In this document: positions 9,156 to 22,801 of the stretch, one piece after another
Position numbering within the stretch: position 1 is the first letter of the stretch
Layout: every line of letters starts with the position of its first letter
Assembly: GCF_017351175.1 (NCBI RefSeq)
Contig: NZ_JAFMPN010000009.1
Coordinates: 125,675-189,674, forward strand
Source: Desulfovibrio sp. Huiquan2017
GTDB taxonomy: Bacteria > Desulfobacterota > Desulfovibrionia > Desulfovibrionales > Desulfovibrionaceae
Direction: 5' to 3'
DNA length: 64,000 nt
The notes under the pieces: generated by a model
The model's database searches: none
Told to the model about the DNA's origin: nothing
What the model saw: the letters and a program-made list of their open reading frames with translations, nothing else
Position numbers and translations under genes: made by a program

Positions 9156-10508
9156 CTATCCCTTCAGCGGCGCCTCGCCCACGCCGGGCCAGATGCGCAC
9201 CAGACCGAACCCGGCCCGGATAAACGCCCACAGGGCCGTGGCCAGCCAGATATAGACCAACACGGGTTGCAGCCGGAACATTTCCACGCCCAGAACGCAC
9301 GCCACGCCTACGGCCGAGGCCGCCAGCATGCTGTTGCGCAGATAGGCGAAATCCCCCGTACCCCAGTGGATGCCGTCCGTGGCGAAGGACAAGGAGCCGA
9401 CGGGCTGGGACAGGGCGACCACAAGCCAGGCAGGCCCGAAGGCCGCATGGGCTGCCGAAGGCACCAGCAGCCAGGCCACGAAGTCGGTACCGAGCAGCAT
9501 GGCCAGGCATAGGAACATACCCGTGCCGAAGCTCCACCAACAGACCAATCGGGCCACCGAACGCGCCTGGGGCCGGTCGCTCGCCCCCAGGAAATAGCCC
9601 ACCAGGCTCTGGCCGGTTATGGCGAAGGCGTCGAGAAACAAGGCCGAAAAGAGGAAGAACTGCCGGATGGCCTGGAAGGCCGCGCCCTGGTCAGCGCCGA
9701 ATCGGTTGGCCACACGGGTGCACAGAGCAAGAAAGACCAGCACCGCCCCGGTGCGCAGAAACAGGTCGCCGCCCACGCGCATGAGGCGGGCCAGCCCCGC
9801 GCCGCGCATGTGCCAGGTCAGTCCCAGGGTGCGGGCTACCGCGATCAGACACCAGAACGCCCCGATCCACTGGCTGACCGTGCTGGCGATAGCCGCGCCG
9901 GCCACGCCCATGGCCGGGAACGAGCCGTGCCCGAAGATAAGCAGCCAGTCCAGGACCACGTTGACCAGATTGATGCCCACGGCGACGTAGAGCGGCGTGT
10001 GCATGTCCTGAGCGCCGCGCAGCCCGCCGAAACAGGCCAGGGTGACCAGCACGGCGGGCGCGCCCAGCAGGCGATACAACATGTATTCGCAGGCAAAGTC
10101 GTTGACCACTCCCTCGGCCCCGAACACGGCCGCGATGAACGGCAGGAACCAAATGGACGCGGCCAGCAAAACCAGCCCGATCCCGCCCGCCAGCAGACAG
10201 GCCAGGGAAACCACTTTGACCGCCCGTTCGTCGTCGCCCCGGCCCACGCCGTGCGCCACCTCGGTCTGGGTGGCGACGCCCAGAAACGTGAAGGCCCAGA
10301 AGATGGCCGAAAAGGCCATGGTGCCCACCCCCAGCGCGGCCACGGGCTCGGAACCGGGCAACCGGGCCACAAAGGCCGTGTCGGCCAACCCGGTCAACGG
10401 CTCGGCCACCAAAGAAAAGAGCACGGGCACGGCCATACGGAAAAGCGTCCGATTGGGCCGGTCCAGAAAAGGATGTCGCTTCGGTTCTGTCGGGTTGTCC
10501 TGCACCAC
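9156..10508 (-). CDS. MATE family efflux transporter
   Basis: About 450 residues with roughly twelve hydrophobic segments, of the DinF/NorM superfamily that exports drugs or metabolites with Na+ or H+. Two repeats are visible, each opening with a conserved block (PVLFSLVAEPLTGLADTAFV; AIRQFFLFSALFLDAFAITG). The GTG at 10508 is chosen because CAGGAG lies 5 nt upstream; an ATG at 10556 would add 16 residues. It is divergent from cardiolipin synthase. Substrate unknown. Confidence 0.88.
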   Translation of the reverse strand: MVQDNPTEPKRHPFLDRPNRTLFRMAVPVLFSLVAEPLTGLADTAFVARLPGSEPVAALGVGTMAFSAIFWAFTFLGVATQTEVAHGVGRGDDERAVKVVSLACLLAGGIGLVLLAASIWFLPFIAAVFGAEGVVNDFACEYMLYRLLGAPAVLVTLACFGGLRGAQDMHTPLYVAVGINLVNVVLDWLLIFGHGSFPAMGVAGAAIASTVSQWIGAFWCLIAVARTLGLTWHMRGAGLARLMRVGGDLFLRTGAVLVFLALCTRVANRFGADQGAAFQAIRQFFLFSALFLDAFAITGQSLVGYFLGASDRPQARSVARLVCWWSFGTGMFLCLAMLLGTDFVAWLLVPSAAHAAFGPAWLVVALSQPVGSLSFATDGIHWGTGDFAYLRNSMLAASAVGVACVLGVEMFRLQPVLVYIWLATALWAFIRAGFGLVRIWPGVGEAPLKG

Positions 10509-10600
10509 GTATTCTCCTGACCGGAAACCCAGAACACATCCGCCGAACAAATACAAGCAATGCTTTCCCTTCCCATCGCTTTTTGATAGTACTGATTGCT

Positions 10601-12049
10601 ATGGAATCCATGGAAATGTCTTTTCTTCTCGGGCTGGCCAGCCTGTTCTATACAGTCATGGAGATCACGGGCATCATCACGGCCATCATCGCCGTACGCG
10701 AAACCCGCACCCCGCAGGGCGCCGTAGCCTGGGCCATCTCCCTGGTCACCTTCCCGATCTTCTCTCTGCCGCTCTATTGGATATTCGGCCGGTCCAAATT
10801 CCACGGCTACGTGGACGCCATGCGCACCGGCCGGGCCGAATTCCAGCGGCGCATCGACAAGCACCACCACGTGCCGCCCGTCACCCCGCTGTCCGAGCGT
10901 CTTTCCCCCCACTCGCCGCACACGGTCTTCGAGACCCTGGCCGAATCACCGTTTCTCGGCGGCAACGACATGGAACTGCTGGTCAACGGCCCGGCCACCT
11001 TCAAGGCCATCTTCGCCGCCATCGAGCAGGCCGAGCGCTACGTGCTCATCCAGTTCTACATCGTCCGCGACGACGACCTGGGCAAGGAGCTCGGGGAACT
11101 GCTCCTGCGCAAGGTCCGCCAGGGCGTCAGCATCCGTTTCCTCTACGACGAACTCGGCAGCTACTCGACCCCGGCCGCTTATTGGGAGACCCTGCGCGCC
11201 GCGGGCATCGAAGCCTTTCCCTTCCACACCACGCGCGGCCCGGGCAACCGCTTCCAGCTCAACTTCCGCAACCACCGCAAGATTGTAGTCGTCGACGGCC
11301 ACACCGCTTTCATCGGCGGGCACAACGTGGGCACCGAGTATCTTGGCGGCAAGGACAACGGCTATGGCGGCTGGCGCGACACCCATGCCCGGATCAGCGG
11401 TCCGGCCGTACTGCCCATCCAGGTCTGCTTCGGCAAGGACTGGTACTGGGCCACCAGCGAGATCCCGGACCTCGACCTGACCATGCCCGCCAAGCGGGGC
11501 ACGGCCGAGGTCCTGGCCCTGCCCACGGGCCCGGTGGACACCCTGGAGAACTGCTCGATCATGTTCATCCAGGCCATTGCCTCGGCCAAGAAACGGTTCT
11601 GGATCGCCAGCCCCTATTTCGTGCCCGACACCTCGGTCATGAAGGCCCTTCAGATGGCCTCCATGCGCGGGGTGGACGTGCGCATCATGCTCCCGCGCAA
11701 GCCCGACCACATGCTCGTCTACCTGGCCGGGTTCGCCTGCCTCAAGGAGTTGTCCCGGCCCGGCATACGAGTCTTCCGCTACGATGACGGATTTCTGCAC
11801 CAAAAGGTCTTCCTGGCGGACGACACCCTGGCCGGGGTAGGCACGGCCAACCTCGACAACCGCTCCTTCCGGCTCAATTTCGAAATCACCATGCTCATCG
11901 AGGACCAGGACTTCTGCAAGAGCATCGAGGCGATGTTCCTCGACGACTTCCACCATTGCGTTGAAACCGGACTCGACGAATACGACAAGAAAAACATTCT
12001 TCACCAGACCATCATTCGCTTCGCCCGCCTCCTCTCGCCCATTTTGTAG
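10601..12049 (+). CDS. cls: Cardiolipin synthase (phospholipase D family)
   Basis: About 482 residues. Condenses phosphatidylglycerol molecules to cardiolipin at the inner membrane. Two N-terminal membrane segments (about 7-28 and 45-63) precede two PLD HxKxxxxD signatures, NHRKIVVVDGHTAFIGG and HQKVFLADDTLAGVGTAN. The length is normal for bacterial ClsA. Several in-frame ATGs (10601, 10610, 10616) are possible starts and none has a clear Shine-Dalgarno site. Confidence 0.93.
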   Translation: MESMEMSFLLGLASLFYTVMEITGIITAIIAVRETRTPQGAVAWAISLVTFPIFSLPLYWIFGRSKFHGYVDAMRTGRAEFQRRIDKHHHVPPVTPLSERLSPHSPHTVFETLAESPFLGGNDMELLVNGPATFKAIFAAIEQAERYVLIQFYIVRDDDLGKELGELLLRKVRQGVSIRFLYDELGSYSTPAAYWETLRAAGIEAFPFHTTRGPGNRFQLNFRNHRKIVVVDGHTAFIGGHNVGTEYLGGKDNGYGGWRDTHARISGPAVLPIQVCFGKDWYWATSEIPDLDLTMPAKRGTAEVLALPTGPVDTLENCSIMFIQAIASAKKRFWIASPYFVPDTSVMKALQMASMRGVDVRIMLPRKPDHMLVYLAGFACLKELSRPGIRVFRYDDGFLHQKVFLADDTLAGVGTANLDNRSFRLNFEITMLIEDQDFCKSIEAMFLDDFHHCVETGLDEYDKKNILHQTIIRFARLLSPIL

Positions 12050-12143
12050 GGGGAAAGGAAGGCCCGCCGGAGAAGGATTCATCCGAGCTCCGCCGCAAAG
12101 CGGCTTTCCGCATCCGATCTTTCCTTTCAAAAAACAGGCCCAT

Positions 12144-12175
12144 AAAAAAAGGGAGCCCTGAACGGGACTCCCTTT
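12144..12175 (-). terminator. Intrinsic terminator after dapB
   Basis: Stem of 11 pairs with one bulge (12148-12158 with 12164-12175) followed on the minus strand by seven T. It lies 22 nt past the dapB stop. Confidence 0.85.
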
Positions 12176-12197
12176 GCTTGCCTCGATGCCGTTCGGC

Positions 12198-12977
12198 CTA
12201 GAAGATGTCGGCCATGGAATAAAGCTTGCCGGGCTTCTGGCCGACCAGCCATTTGGCGGCACGCAGGGCACCGGCGGCGAAGGTCTCGCGGGAATGGGCA
12301 CGGTGGGTGACTTCAATGCGCTCGCCGGGGCCGAAGAAGAACATGGTATGTTCGCCGACCACGTCGCCGCCGCGCAGGGTCTGGACGCCGATTTCCTTCT
12401 TGGGGCGCTCGCCGATGATGCCGTCGCGGCAATGCTTCTTGACGTCGTCGTAGTTCCAGCCACGCGCCTCGGCCAAAACCTGAGCCAGTTTGAGGGCAGT
12501 GCCGCTGGGGGAATCCTTTTTCATCTTGTGATGGGTCTCGACGAGCTCGATATCGTAGCTCTCACCCAGGGCCTGGACGAGCAAAGGCATGATCTTGAGC
12601 AGGACGTTGATGCCCACGGACATATTCGGCGCCCAGAAAAGCGGAACCTGCTTGGCGGACTCGGCCAGTTCGGCCTGTTGCTCGGGGCTCAACCCGGTGG
12701 TGCCGATGACGGCGGGGTTACCGTGTTTGGCGGCGGTTTTGGCCATGGCCACGGACGACTCCGGAGCCGTAAAGTCGATGATCACCGCGCCCGGGACCTT
12801 GGGCAGCAGATCCTCCAGGCAGTCGGCAACCTCACAGTCCTCATACCGCATGCCGTCCGTATTGCCCTTGCGTTCGCACGCACCCACCAAATTCAATTCC
12901 CCGTCGGCCAGAGTCTGATTGACCAACATGTTGCCCATGCGGCCCTTGGCCCCCAGGATAACGATGTCCACAGTCAT
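12198..12977 (-). CDS. dapB: 4-hydroxy-tetrahydrodipicolinate reductase
   Basis: 259 residues. Reduces hydroxytetrahydrodipicolinate with NAD(P)H in lysine/diaminopimelate synthesis. The Rossmann motif is [12 protein letters not shown] (about 7-18), and the catalytic and substrate-binding segment is [20 protein letters not shown]-terminal block [21 protein letters not shown] is typical of DapB. ATG 12977 has AAGGAG 8 nt upstream. The gene follows ligA by 34 nt, so both are probably co-transcribed. Confidence 0.96.
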   Translation of the reverse strand: MTVDIVILGAKGRMGNMLVNQTLADGELNLVGACERKGNTDGMRYEDCEVADCLEDLLPKVPGAVIIDFTAPESSVAMAKTAAKHGNPAVIGTTGLSPEQQAELAESAKQVPLFWAPNMSVGINVLLKIMPLLVQALGESYDIELVETHHKMKKDSPSGTALKLAQVLAEARGWNYDDVKKHCRDGIIGERPKKEIGVQTLRGGDVVGEHTMFFFGPGERIEVTHRAHSRETFAAGALRAAKWLVGQKPGKLYSMADIF

Positions 12978-13011
12978 AAAGACGCTCCTTTCGATAAAAA
13001 AGTTCGTATGG

Positions 13012-16123
<3,112 letters not shown>

Positions 16124-16126
16124 CCC

Positions 16127-18139
16127 TTACCCCAATTCCAGCATGCGCTCGCGGATGCGGGCGATGCGATCCCTGAGTTTCGCCGCCCGTTCGAATTCCA
16201 GTTCCTTGGCAGCCTCACGCATCTCACGTTCCAGCTGTTTGACGGTCCGGTTCAGGGTTTTCTGATCAGCGCCGTAGTCCACCCCGTCCTCGGCGGCCAT
16301 GGCCACGGTCCCTCCGTGGTCGTCGCGCCCTCCGTGCCCCCCGAGTTCCTCGAAAAAGTTGTCCATCTTCTTGCGGATGGTGGTCGGCGTAATGCCGTGC
16401 TCCAGGTTGTAGGCCTCCTGCTTCTCCCGTCGGCGCTCGGTCTCGCCCATGGCCGCGGCCATGGAGTCGGTAATCTTGTCCGCATAGAGGATGACCCGCC
16501 CTTCCACGTTGCGGGCGGCCCGCCCGAAGGTCTGAATGAGCGAGCGTGCGGAACGGAGAAAACCCTCCTTGTCGCCGTCCAGGATGGCCACCAGAGAGAC
16601 CTCGGGGATATCCAACCCCTCGCGCAGGAGGTTAATGCCCACCAGGACGAAGAACTCGCCTTCCCGGAGCGCCTTGATGATGGCCATGCGCTCCAGGGTG
16701 TCGATGTCGGAGTGCAAATACCTGGACTGCACGCCCATCTGATTCAGATAGTCATTCAGGTCCTCGGCCATGCGCTTGGTCAGCGTGGTCACCAAAACCC
16801 GTTCGTTCTTCGACTGTCTTTTCTTACATTCCGCCAGCAGATCGTCAATCTGTCCCTGGGTCTTCCGCACCTCGATCTGCGGATCGAGAAGCCCCGTGGG
16901 CCGAATAATCTGTTCCACCACCACGCCTTGAGCCAAATCCAGTTCCAGCGGGCCGGGCGTGGCCGAGACGTAGACCGCCTGATGGATACGCTCCTGGAAT
17001 TCCTCGTAATTGAGCGGCCGGTTGTCCAGGGCCGAAGGCAGGCGGAAGCCGAAATCCGCCAAGGTGGTCTTGCGTGAACGGTCGCCCCGGTACATGCCGC
17101 CCACCTGGGGCAGGGCAATGTGCGACTCGTCCACAAACAGGATGAAGTCGTCCGGAAAATAGTCAAGCAGGGTCGAGGGAGGCTGGCCTTCCACCCGGCC
17201 GTCCAGGTGGCGCGAGTAATTCTCGATGCCGTTACAATAGCCCAACTCCTCGATGGTTTCGAGATCGTACTGGGTACGTTGCTCCAGGCGTTGCGCCTCG
17301 ACCAGCTTGCCCGCTCGTTTGAAATAGGCCAGCCGGGACTGCAACTCGTTGCGGATGTCGTTGATGGCCCGGTCCACGTTGTCGCGATCGGACACGAAGT
17401 GCGAACCGGGATAGATAACCGTCTTGCGCAGCCGATCCTTGACTTCGCCGGTCAGCGGGTCGGTCTCGGTAATGGAGTCGATCTCGTCGCCGAAAAACTC
17501 GATGCGCAACGCCTTCTCCCGGCTGTAGGCCGGAATGATCTCGACCACGTCGCCGCGCACTCGAAAACTGCTGCGGTGGAAATCGTAGTCATTGCGCTCA
17601 TAATGGATTTCCACCAGCCTCCCGAGCAGGGACTCCATGGCCATGGTCTGGCCTTCCTCCACGGGAATGACCATCTTGGCGTAGAAATCGGGCGATCCCA
17701 ATCCGTAGATACACGACACCGAGGCCACCAGGAGCACGTCCCGACGCGTCAGCAGCGCGTGGGTGGCCGAATGGCGCATCTTGTCGATGTCATCGTTGAT
17801 GGACGAATCCTTCTCGATGTACACATCCGAGTGCGGCATGTAGGCTTCCGGCTGGTAGTAATCGTAATAACTAACGAAATACTCCACGGCATTGTGCGGG
17901 AACAGCCCCCGGAACTCGGTATAGAGCTGAGCGGCCAGAGTCTTGTTCGGGGCCAGGATCAGGGCCGGGCGGTTGAGTTGGGCCACCACGTTGGCCATGG
18001 TGAAGGTCTTGCCTGTGCCCGTGGCGCCGAGCAGGACCTGATCGCGCACGCCGCCGTTCAGCCCGGCGATGAGTTCGGCCACGGCCCGGGGCTGGTCGCC
18101 CTTGAGCGTATATTCGCTGACGAGTTCGAAATCCGGCAT
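16127..18139 (-). CDS. uvrB: Excinuclease ABC subunit B
   Basis: 670 residues. Damage-verifying helicase of nucleotide excision repair; loads on DNA with UvrA and recruits UvrC. The Walker A motif is [15 protein letters not shown] (about 36-50), and the beta-hairpin has [12 protein letters not shown]. Helicase motif VI appears as QTFGRAARN, and the C-terminal UVR domain ([19 protein letters not shown]) binds UvrC. Length is normal. It starts the minus-strand group uvrB-channel-ligA-dapB. Confidence 0.98.
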   Translation of the reverse strand: MPDFELVSEYTLKGDQPRAVAELIAGLNGGVRDQVLLGATGTGKTFTMANVVAQLNRPALILAPNKTLAAQLYTEFRGLFPHNAVEYFVSYYDYYQPEAYMPHSDVYIEKDSSINDDIDKMRHSATHALLTRRDVLLVASVSCIYGLGSPDFYAKMVIPVEEGQTMAMESLLGRLVEIHYERNDYDFHRSSFRVRGDVVEIIPAYSREKALRIEFFGDEIDSITETDPLTGEVKDRLRKTVIYPGSHFVSDRDNVDRAINDIRNELQSRLAYFKRAGKLVEAQRLEQRTQYDLETIEELGYCNGIENYSRHLDGRVEGQPPSTLLDYFPDDFILFVDESHIALPQVGGMYRGDRSRKTTLADFGFRLPSALDNRPLNYEEFQERIHQAVYVSATPGPLELDLAQGVVVEQIIRPTGLLDPQIEVRKTQGQIDDLLAECKKRQSKNERVLVTTLTKRMAEDLNDYLNQMGVQSRYLHSDIDTLERMAIIKALREGEFFVLVGINLLREGLDIPEVSLVAILDGDKEGFLRSARSLIQTFGRAARNVEGRVILYADKITDSMAAAMGETERRREKQEAYNLEHGITPTTIRKKMDNFFEELGGHGGRDDHGGTVAMAAEDGVDYGADQKTLNRTVKQLEREMREAAKELEFERAAKLRDRIARIRERMLELG

Positions 18140-18225
18140 TCTTTTTTACACCCAGGCTTGAATCGGCCCGTTAAAACACGTACATATCAAGATATACCCT
18201 GCAACCGAGATTCGGAGTCAGAGCT

Positions 18226-18699
18226 ATGGATATCACCATCAATACTCCCACCTGTCCCCTGCCCTTTGAGCGGGCCTACTCCCTGTCCATGATCATCAGG
18301 AGCTTCAGGGGGAGGCGTGACGTCGAGGTCCACCTGTTCCGCGCCCGCTGGCCCCGCGAAGAGGAATCGGCGGACTTCACCGGCCTGCTGGAGCACGACT
18401 CCGCCTCGGGGAGCGATTCCCCGGAAAGCCGGGCGGTCGTCCTGGAGTCCTTCACGGCGGACGAACGCGATCTCATCGTCAATTACCTGAAACAACAGTA
18501 CTCCACAAGGCTTACAGCCATCCGGTCCAACCCTCTGGCCTTCCCGGTTCCGACCGGACTGGCAGGGTTTACCGAGATCCAACCGGGCAAGGACGCCGGG
18601 TTCGTCGAGTTCGAAAAAATCCCGAGTTATCCCCTGGACTTCCCCCTCAAGGGATATTTCGACCTGAACCGGCACCTTCCCCTGGCCGACGAAAACTGA
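18226..18699 (+). CDS. Hypothetical protein
   Basis: 157 residues, function not recognised. No signal peptide or membrane segment. The N-terminal third is beta-like and basic (IIRSFRGRRDVEVHLFRARW), the middle has an acidic loop, and the C-terminus has KIPSYPLDFPLKGYFDL. GGAG lies about 9 nt before the ATG. It is divergent from uvrB and convergent with aat, so it is a single-gene unit. Confidence 0.65.
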   Translation: MDITINTPTCPLPFERAYSLSMIIRSFRGRRDVEVHLFRARWPREEESADFTGLLEHDSASGSDSPESRAVVLESFTADERDLIVNYLKQQYSTRLTAIRSNPLAFPVPTGLAGFTEIQPGKDAGFVEFEKIPSYPLDFPLKGYFDLNRHLPLADEN

Positions 18700-18705
18700 G
18701 CCGGC

Positions 18706-19398
18706 TCACGGTTGGTCGGCAAAACGCCACACTCCCTCGCGGGTGGGCGCGTCCAGGCCCTCGCGGAGCATGGTCATGAAGCGGAACCGCTGGAACTCCC
18801 GCGCGCCGAAGCGCAGGAGATGGCGGGTAGTCTGCTGGCAGTCGATGAGGGTGAACCCCCACTTCCGCAATTGCCGCACGAACACGGCAAAGGCCGCCTT
18901 GGAGGCGTCCGGCACGTTGTGGAACATGGACTCGCCGTAAAAAATCGAGCCCAGTGATACGCCGTATAGTCCGCCCACCAAGTCGCCCTCCTGCCACGCC
19001 TCCACACTGTGCGCGTAGCCCAGCCGATGCAACAGGATGTACGCCTCGATCATGTCGTCCACAATCCAGGTGCCCTCCTGCTCCGGACGCGAACAGCAGG
19101 CGCACCGCCGGATGACCGCTTCAAAATGGGTATCCAAGGTAAAGGTGAAAATGCCCTTGTTGAGCACGCGACGCAGACTGCGCGGCACGTGCAACTCCTC
19201 GGGAAGGAGCGCCAGCCTCGGATTGGTGGACCACCACAGGATGGGAGAGTTCTCAGCGTACCAGGGAAAGATGCCGTTGGCATAGGCCGCGAGCAACCGC
19301 TGAGGGGAGAGATCACCGCCCACGGCGAGCAGTCCGTCCGGATCGGCCTCTTCCGGGTCGGGAAATATGGGTTCTTCAAACAGGCGGTAGATGGTCAT
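18706..19398 (-). CDS. aat: Leucyl/phenylalanyl-tRNA-protein transferase
   Basis: 230 residues. Transfers Leu or Phe from aminoacyl-tRNA to the N-terminus of proteins starting with Arg or Lys, creating N-degrons read by ClpS. Signature segments are FPDPEEADPDGLLAVGGDLS, ANGIFPWY and GSIFYGESMFH, and QLRKWGFTLIDCQQ at about 178-191. ATG 19398 is the only start matching the family N-terminus (MTIYRLFEEP); a longer frame reading back into clpA is spurious. It follows clpA by 40 nt, separated by a GC-rich hairpin, and has no clear ribosome-binding site. Confidence 0.96.
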   Translation of the reverse strand: MTIYRLFEEPIFPDPEEADPDGLLAVGGDLSPQRLLAAYANGIFPWYAENSPILWWSTNPRLALLPEELHVPRSLRRVLNKGIFTFTLDTHFEAVIRRCACCSRPEQEGTWIVDDMIEAYILLHRLGYAHSVEAWQEGDLVGGLYGVSLGSIFYGESMFHNVPDASKAAFAVFVRQLRKWGFTLIDCQQTTRHLLRFGAREFQRFRFMTMLREGLDAPTREGVWRFADQP

Positions 19399-19410
19399 GG
19401 CGGCAAGAAA

Positions 19411-19430
19411 GGGGCGGCCGAAGCCGCCCC
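19411..19430 (-). terminator. Hairpin with UUCG tetraloop between clpA and aat
   Basis: Perfect 8-bp all-GC stem with a C(UUCG)G loop in the minus-strand RNA, followed by TTTCTT. It lies between the clpA stop and the aat start, so it could be a partial terminator, a processing site or a block to aat initiation. Confidence 0.6.
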
Positions 19431-19438
19431 GATATTCG

Positions 19439-21760
19439 CTATTGCTTGGTCCCGACGGCATCGAAGGAGAATGTGAATTCCCCGGATTCGCCGCTGGCGG
19501 GCTTCTTGCCGGACCGTTTCCGGGCCGCGGCCACGTCCACGGTAACCACGCCGCCCTTGGCCAGGGAGCCGAAGAGCAGTTCGTCCGCGATGACGTCCTT
19601 GATCTCGGTCTGAATGACCCGGCCCATGGGCCGCGCACCCATGGAAGCGTCGTGGCCGAGTTCGGCCAGCCGTGCCCGGGCCTTGTCGGTCAAGGCGACC
19701 ACCACGCGACGGTCCTGCAACTGGTCGTTGAGTTCCTTGATGAACTTGTCCACGATCCGCTCCATGACCGGCTGTTCCAGGGAATGAAAGGTGACGATGG
19801 AGTCCAGCCGGTTACGGAACTCGGGACTGAAGAGTCGTTCCAGGGCCTTCATGGCCTCGCCCTGGCGATCGGAATTCCCGTCGCGCTTGAAGCCGATGGC
19901 CCCCTTGGCCATCTCCCGGGCCCCCGCGTTGGAGGTCATCAGCAGGATGACGTGCCTGAAGTCCGCCTTGCGCCCGTTGTTATCGGTCAGGGTGGCGTAG
20001 TCCATGACCTGGAGCAGGATATTGAAGACGTCGGGGTGGGCCTTTTCGATCTCGTCGAACAGGACCACGCAGTGCGGCTTCTTGCGCACGCCCTCGGTCA
20101 GCAACCCACCCTGATCGAAGCCCACATAGCCCGGAGGCGCGCCTATGAGCCGGGCCACGGCGTGCTTTTCCATGTACTCGGACATGTCGAAGCGCAAAAA
20201 GCCGATGCCGAGCACCTGGGCCAACTGGCGGGCCAGCTCGGTCTTGCCCACGCCGGTGGGGCCAGTCAGCAGGAAGCTGCCCACGGGGCGCCCCGCCTGG
20301 CGCATGCCCGCACGGGAACGCTTGATGGACTTGGCCAAGGCCGCCACGGCTTCGTCCTGACCGAAAACCACGGCCTTGAGGTCGTCCTCCAGGCTCTTCA
20401 GGCGCTCACGGTCGGACGTGGTCAGCCTGCGAGCCGGAATGCGGGCCATGCGGGCCACGACCTTCTCCACGTCGGCCACCTTGATACGGTCGCCCTTGCG
20501 CGGACGGCCGGACAGCTTGTACAGCGCGCCGACTTCGTCCATGACGTCGATGGCCTTGTCCGGCAGATAGCGGTCGGTAATATGCCGCTCGGACAATTCG
20601 GCCGCCGCCTTGAGAGCGAAGTGGGTATAGTTAACCCCGTGGAACTCCTCATAGTGGGACTGCAACCCCTTGAGGATGGCGATGGTCTCCTCCACGGTGG
20701 GTTCGGCTATCTCGATCTTCTGGAACCGGCGCGACAGGGCGCGGTCCTTTTCAAAATGGTTTTTGTACTCTTCGAAGGTGGTCGAGCCGATGCAGCGGAT
20801 CTCGCCCGACTGCAGCAGGGGCTTGAGGATGTTGGAAGCGTCCATGGAGCCGCCCGAGACCGACCCCGCGCCCACGATGGTATGGATCTCGTCCACAAAC
20901 AGGATCGCGTCGCGGTTCTGCTTCAGTTCCGTCAGGACGCCCTTCAGCCGCGCCTCGAAATCGCCCCGGTACTTGGTGCCCGCCAGCAGCGAGCCCATGT
21001 CCAGGCTGTAGACCTCGGCATTGAGAAAATCCTTGGGCACGTTGCCTTCGACGATCATCAGGGCCAGGCCCTCGGCCATGGCGGTCTTGCCCACGCCGGG
21101 ATCACCCACGAAAATGGGATTGTTCTTGCGCCGTCGGGACAGGACCTGGATGGTCCGTTCAAGTTCCCCGGCCCGGCCGATAAGCGGGTCGATGAGCCCG
21201 TGGGCGGCCCGGTCGGTCAGATTGACCGTGAATTCCTTGAGCGGGCTCTTCTTCTCGCCGGGACGGTCATCCAGGGAGTCGCCCCTGGACGGCTGGTCGT
21301 CGCCCAGGTCGTTCCACTCGTCGCCCATGGACATGCCGTGGGAAATGAACTCCAGGATGTCGAGCCGGGAGACGTCGTGGGTACGCAGGAAGTAGACCGC
21401 GTAGGAATCCTCCTCGTCGAACATGGCCGCCAGGACATCGCCCACCTCCACGGTGGTCTTGCCCGAGGCCTTTTTCTGCCACACGGCGCGCTGCAGCACG
21501 CGCCGCACGCCGAGCGTCTGGATGACCTCGGATTCGGTGCCCTCGGGCAGGGACTCCATATTCTCCACGAAAAATCGCCCGAGCTGGTCCCTGAGCCGTT
21601 CCATCTCCGCGCCGCAGGCTTCGAGGATCTCCTCGCCCTGCTCCTCGGTGGAGATGGCGTACAACAGGTGTTCGAGCGTCAGGAACTCGTGGTTCCGACG
21701 CTTTACCTCGTTGACCGCGGAGGTCAACGCGCTTTCCAGTTCCTTACTCAACATCGTCAT
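19439..21760 (-). CDS. clpA: ATP-dependent Clp protease ATP-binding subunit ClpA
   Basis: 773 residues. AAA+ unfoldase that feeds substrates to ClpP, with ClpS as adaptor for N-degrons. The N-domain ([14 protein letters not shown]) is followed by two ATPase modules, with Walker A motifs [15 protein letters not shown] and [15 protein letters not shown], and a C-terminal D2 small domain. It lacks the long ClpB coiled coil and ends in a short Ser/Lys-rich tail. The start is 3 nt after the clpS stop. The ClpP partner is encoded at 50352-50960. Confidence 0.97.
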   Translation of the reverse strand: MTMLSKELESALTSAVNEVKRRNHEFLTLEHLLYAISTEEQGEEILEACGAEMERLRDQLGRFFVENMESLPEGTESEVIQTLGVRRVLQRAVWQKKASGKTTVEVGDVLAAMFDEEDSYAVYFLRTHDVSRLDILEFISHGMSMGDEWNDLGDDQPSRGDSLDDRPGEKKSPLKEFTVNLTDRAAHGLIDPLIGRAGELERTIQVLSRRRKNNPIFVGDPGVGKTAMAEGLALMIVEGNVPKDFLNAEVYSLDMGSLLAGTKYRGDFEARLKGVLTELKQNRDAILFVDEIHTIVGAGSVSGGSMDASNILKPLLQSGEIRCIGSTTFEEYKNHFEKDRALSRRFQKIEIAEPTVEETIAILKGLQSHYEEFHGVNYTHFALKAAAELSERHITDRYLPDKAIDVMDEVGALYKLSGRPRKGDRIKVADVEKVVARMARIPARRLTTSDRERLKSLEDDLKAVVFGQDEAVAALAKSIKRSRAGMRQAGRPVGSFLLTGPTGVGKTELARQLAQVLGIGFLRFDMSEYMEKHAVARLIGAPPGYVGFDQGGLLTEGVRKKPHCVVLFDEIEKAHPDVFNILLQVMDYATLTDNNGRKADFRHVILLMTSNAGAREMAKGAIGFKRDGNSDRQGEAMKALERLFSPEFRNRLDSIVTFHSLEQPVMERIVDKFIKELNDQLQDRRVVVALTDKARARLAELGHDASMGARPMGRVIQTEIKDVIADELLFGSLAKGGVVTVDVAAARKRSGKKPASGESGEFTFSFDAVGTKQ

Positions 21761-21763
21761 AGA

Positions 21764-22078
21764 CTATTCACCTTCCATGCTGCACTTGAGCGGGAAACCC
21801 GCGCTCTTGGCCAGCCGGTGCACCAGGTCCACCTTGGTTTCGGCCACCTCGGCGGTATACACGCCGCACACCCCGTACCCCTGGTTATGCACGGAGAGCA
21901 TGATGGCCGTCGCCTGCGCCTCAGTCCGACGGAAGACGCGCACCAGAATCTCGACCACGAAATCCATGGTCGTATAATCGTCATTATGCAACAGGACCTT
22001 ATACTTCTTCGGTTCCTTGGCTTCATGTTGCCCAAGGATCTCCGAATCGAATCGGTCCCCGGTAAAAGGGTCACTCAT
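21764..22078 (-). CDS. clpS: ATP-dependent Clp protease adaptor ClpS
   Basis: 104 residues. Binds N-terminal Leu, Phe, Tyr or Trp and hands substrates to ClpA. The hallmark YKVLLHNDDYTTMDFVVEIL contains the NDD-x-TTM motif of the binding pocket, and the C-terminal helix region has VCGVYTAEVAETKV. ATG 22078 gives a normal N-terminus; an upstream extension to 22162 would overlap the CYTH gene. With clpA and aat downstream it makes a compact N-degron operon. Confidence 0.96.
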   Translation of the reverse strand: MSDPFTGDRFDSEILGQHEAKEPKKYKVLLHNDDYTTMDFVVEILVRVFRRTEAQATAIMLSVHNQGYGVCGVYTAEVAETKVDLVHRLAKSAGFPLKCSMEGE

Positions 22079-22158
22079 AGCGGTTCGACTCCACCAATCC
22101 TTTGTATTTCCTAGCTCCCAATATAAATTCCTTTTACCCGCCTGTCGAGGGCCGCCGG

Positions 22159-22755
22159 TCAAAGATTCTCGATTTCATCCAGCAGGGCCGCGCGTTCCCC
22201 GGGAGCGAACACGAAATTTTCATTCGGCTCCAGTCCCTTCGCCAATCGGTATTCAAGATTCAATCCGTGATAGGTGGCCTTGCTGGTCCGGTTCGGGTCC
22301 AGGCCGAGATCGGCGGCACACGCCAGGACCGCAGCCTCCACTCCCTCGATCTCAACAAAATCCCCGAAAGGCAGATGGTCCAGGCAGACCACGCAGCCCA
22401 TGTAACGCCACTTCTCGCGGACCTTCTCATAGCGAAAGGCCGGAAAGAAGCCCACGGCCCGCAAGGCCTCGTCCATGGCCGCGAGGTCATCCACCCCGGT
22501 CTCGATCTCCTCGAATATCTTGAGGGCCGACGGCCTCTGGTTGTCGGGCGGACGCTTGACCGTGAGCAGGCCCCGCCCCTGCCGCTCCCGCAGCCGGAGC
22601 AGAACGCCCTCCGCCTTCAGCGACCGGTCGGGCCGATCGAAAACCGTATTGCTTTCGAAGTAGCGACCCGAAGTCCCGGCCCCGGCCCGGCCCAACCGGC
22701 CTGCCAGATCGGCCAAGTCCACCCCCGGATATTTCAATTCGCACTCCAACGCCAT
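22159..22755 (-). CDS. CYTH-domain protein (class IV adenylate cyclase-like)
   Basis: 198 residues. CYTH proteins bind triphosphates in a beta-barrel tunnel and act as class IV adenylate cyclases (CyaB) or tri-/polyphosphatases. The signature ExExK is at residues 4-8 (ECELK). Charged tunnel residues follow in LLRLRERQGRGLLTVKRP, and FVEIEGVE lies near 130. AAGGAG precedes the ATG. It is upstream of clpS with an 80-nt gap. Whether it makes cAMP or hydrolyses triphosphates cannot be decided from sequence. Confidence 0.85.
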   Translation of the reverse strand: MALECELKYPGVDLADLAGRLGRAGAGTSGRYFESNTVFDRPDRSLKAEGVLLRLRERQGRGLLTVKRPPDNQRPSALKIFEEIETGVDDLAAMDEALRAVGFFPAFRYEKVREKWRYMGCVVCLDHLPFGDFVEIEGVEAAVLACAADLGLDPNRTSKATYHGLNLEYRLAKGLEPNENFVFAPGERAALLDEIENL

Positions 22756-22801
22756 TGGCTTTCTCTCCTTGTGTTGCTATACATTGACCAGGGATATCGA
22801 A

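Noticed and set aside
19391..22114. A 907-codon open frame on the plus strand
   Set aside because: Antisense of clpA and clpS, His/Gly/Leu-rich without motifs.
22756..22801. Possible fluoride riboswitch before fluC
   Set aside because: Only 46 nt between divergent starts, with no matching structure.
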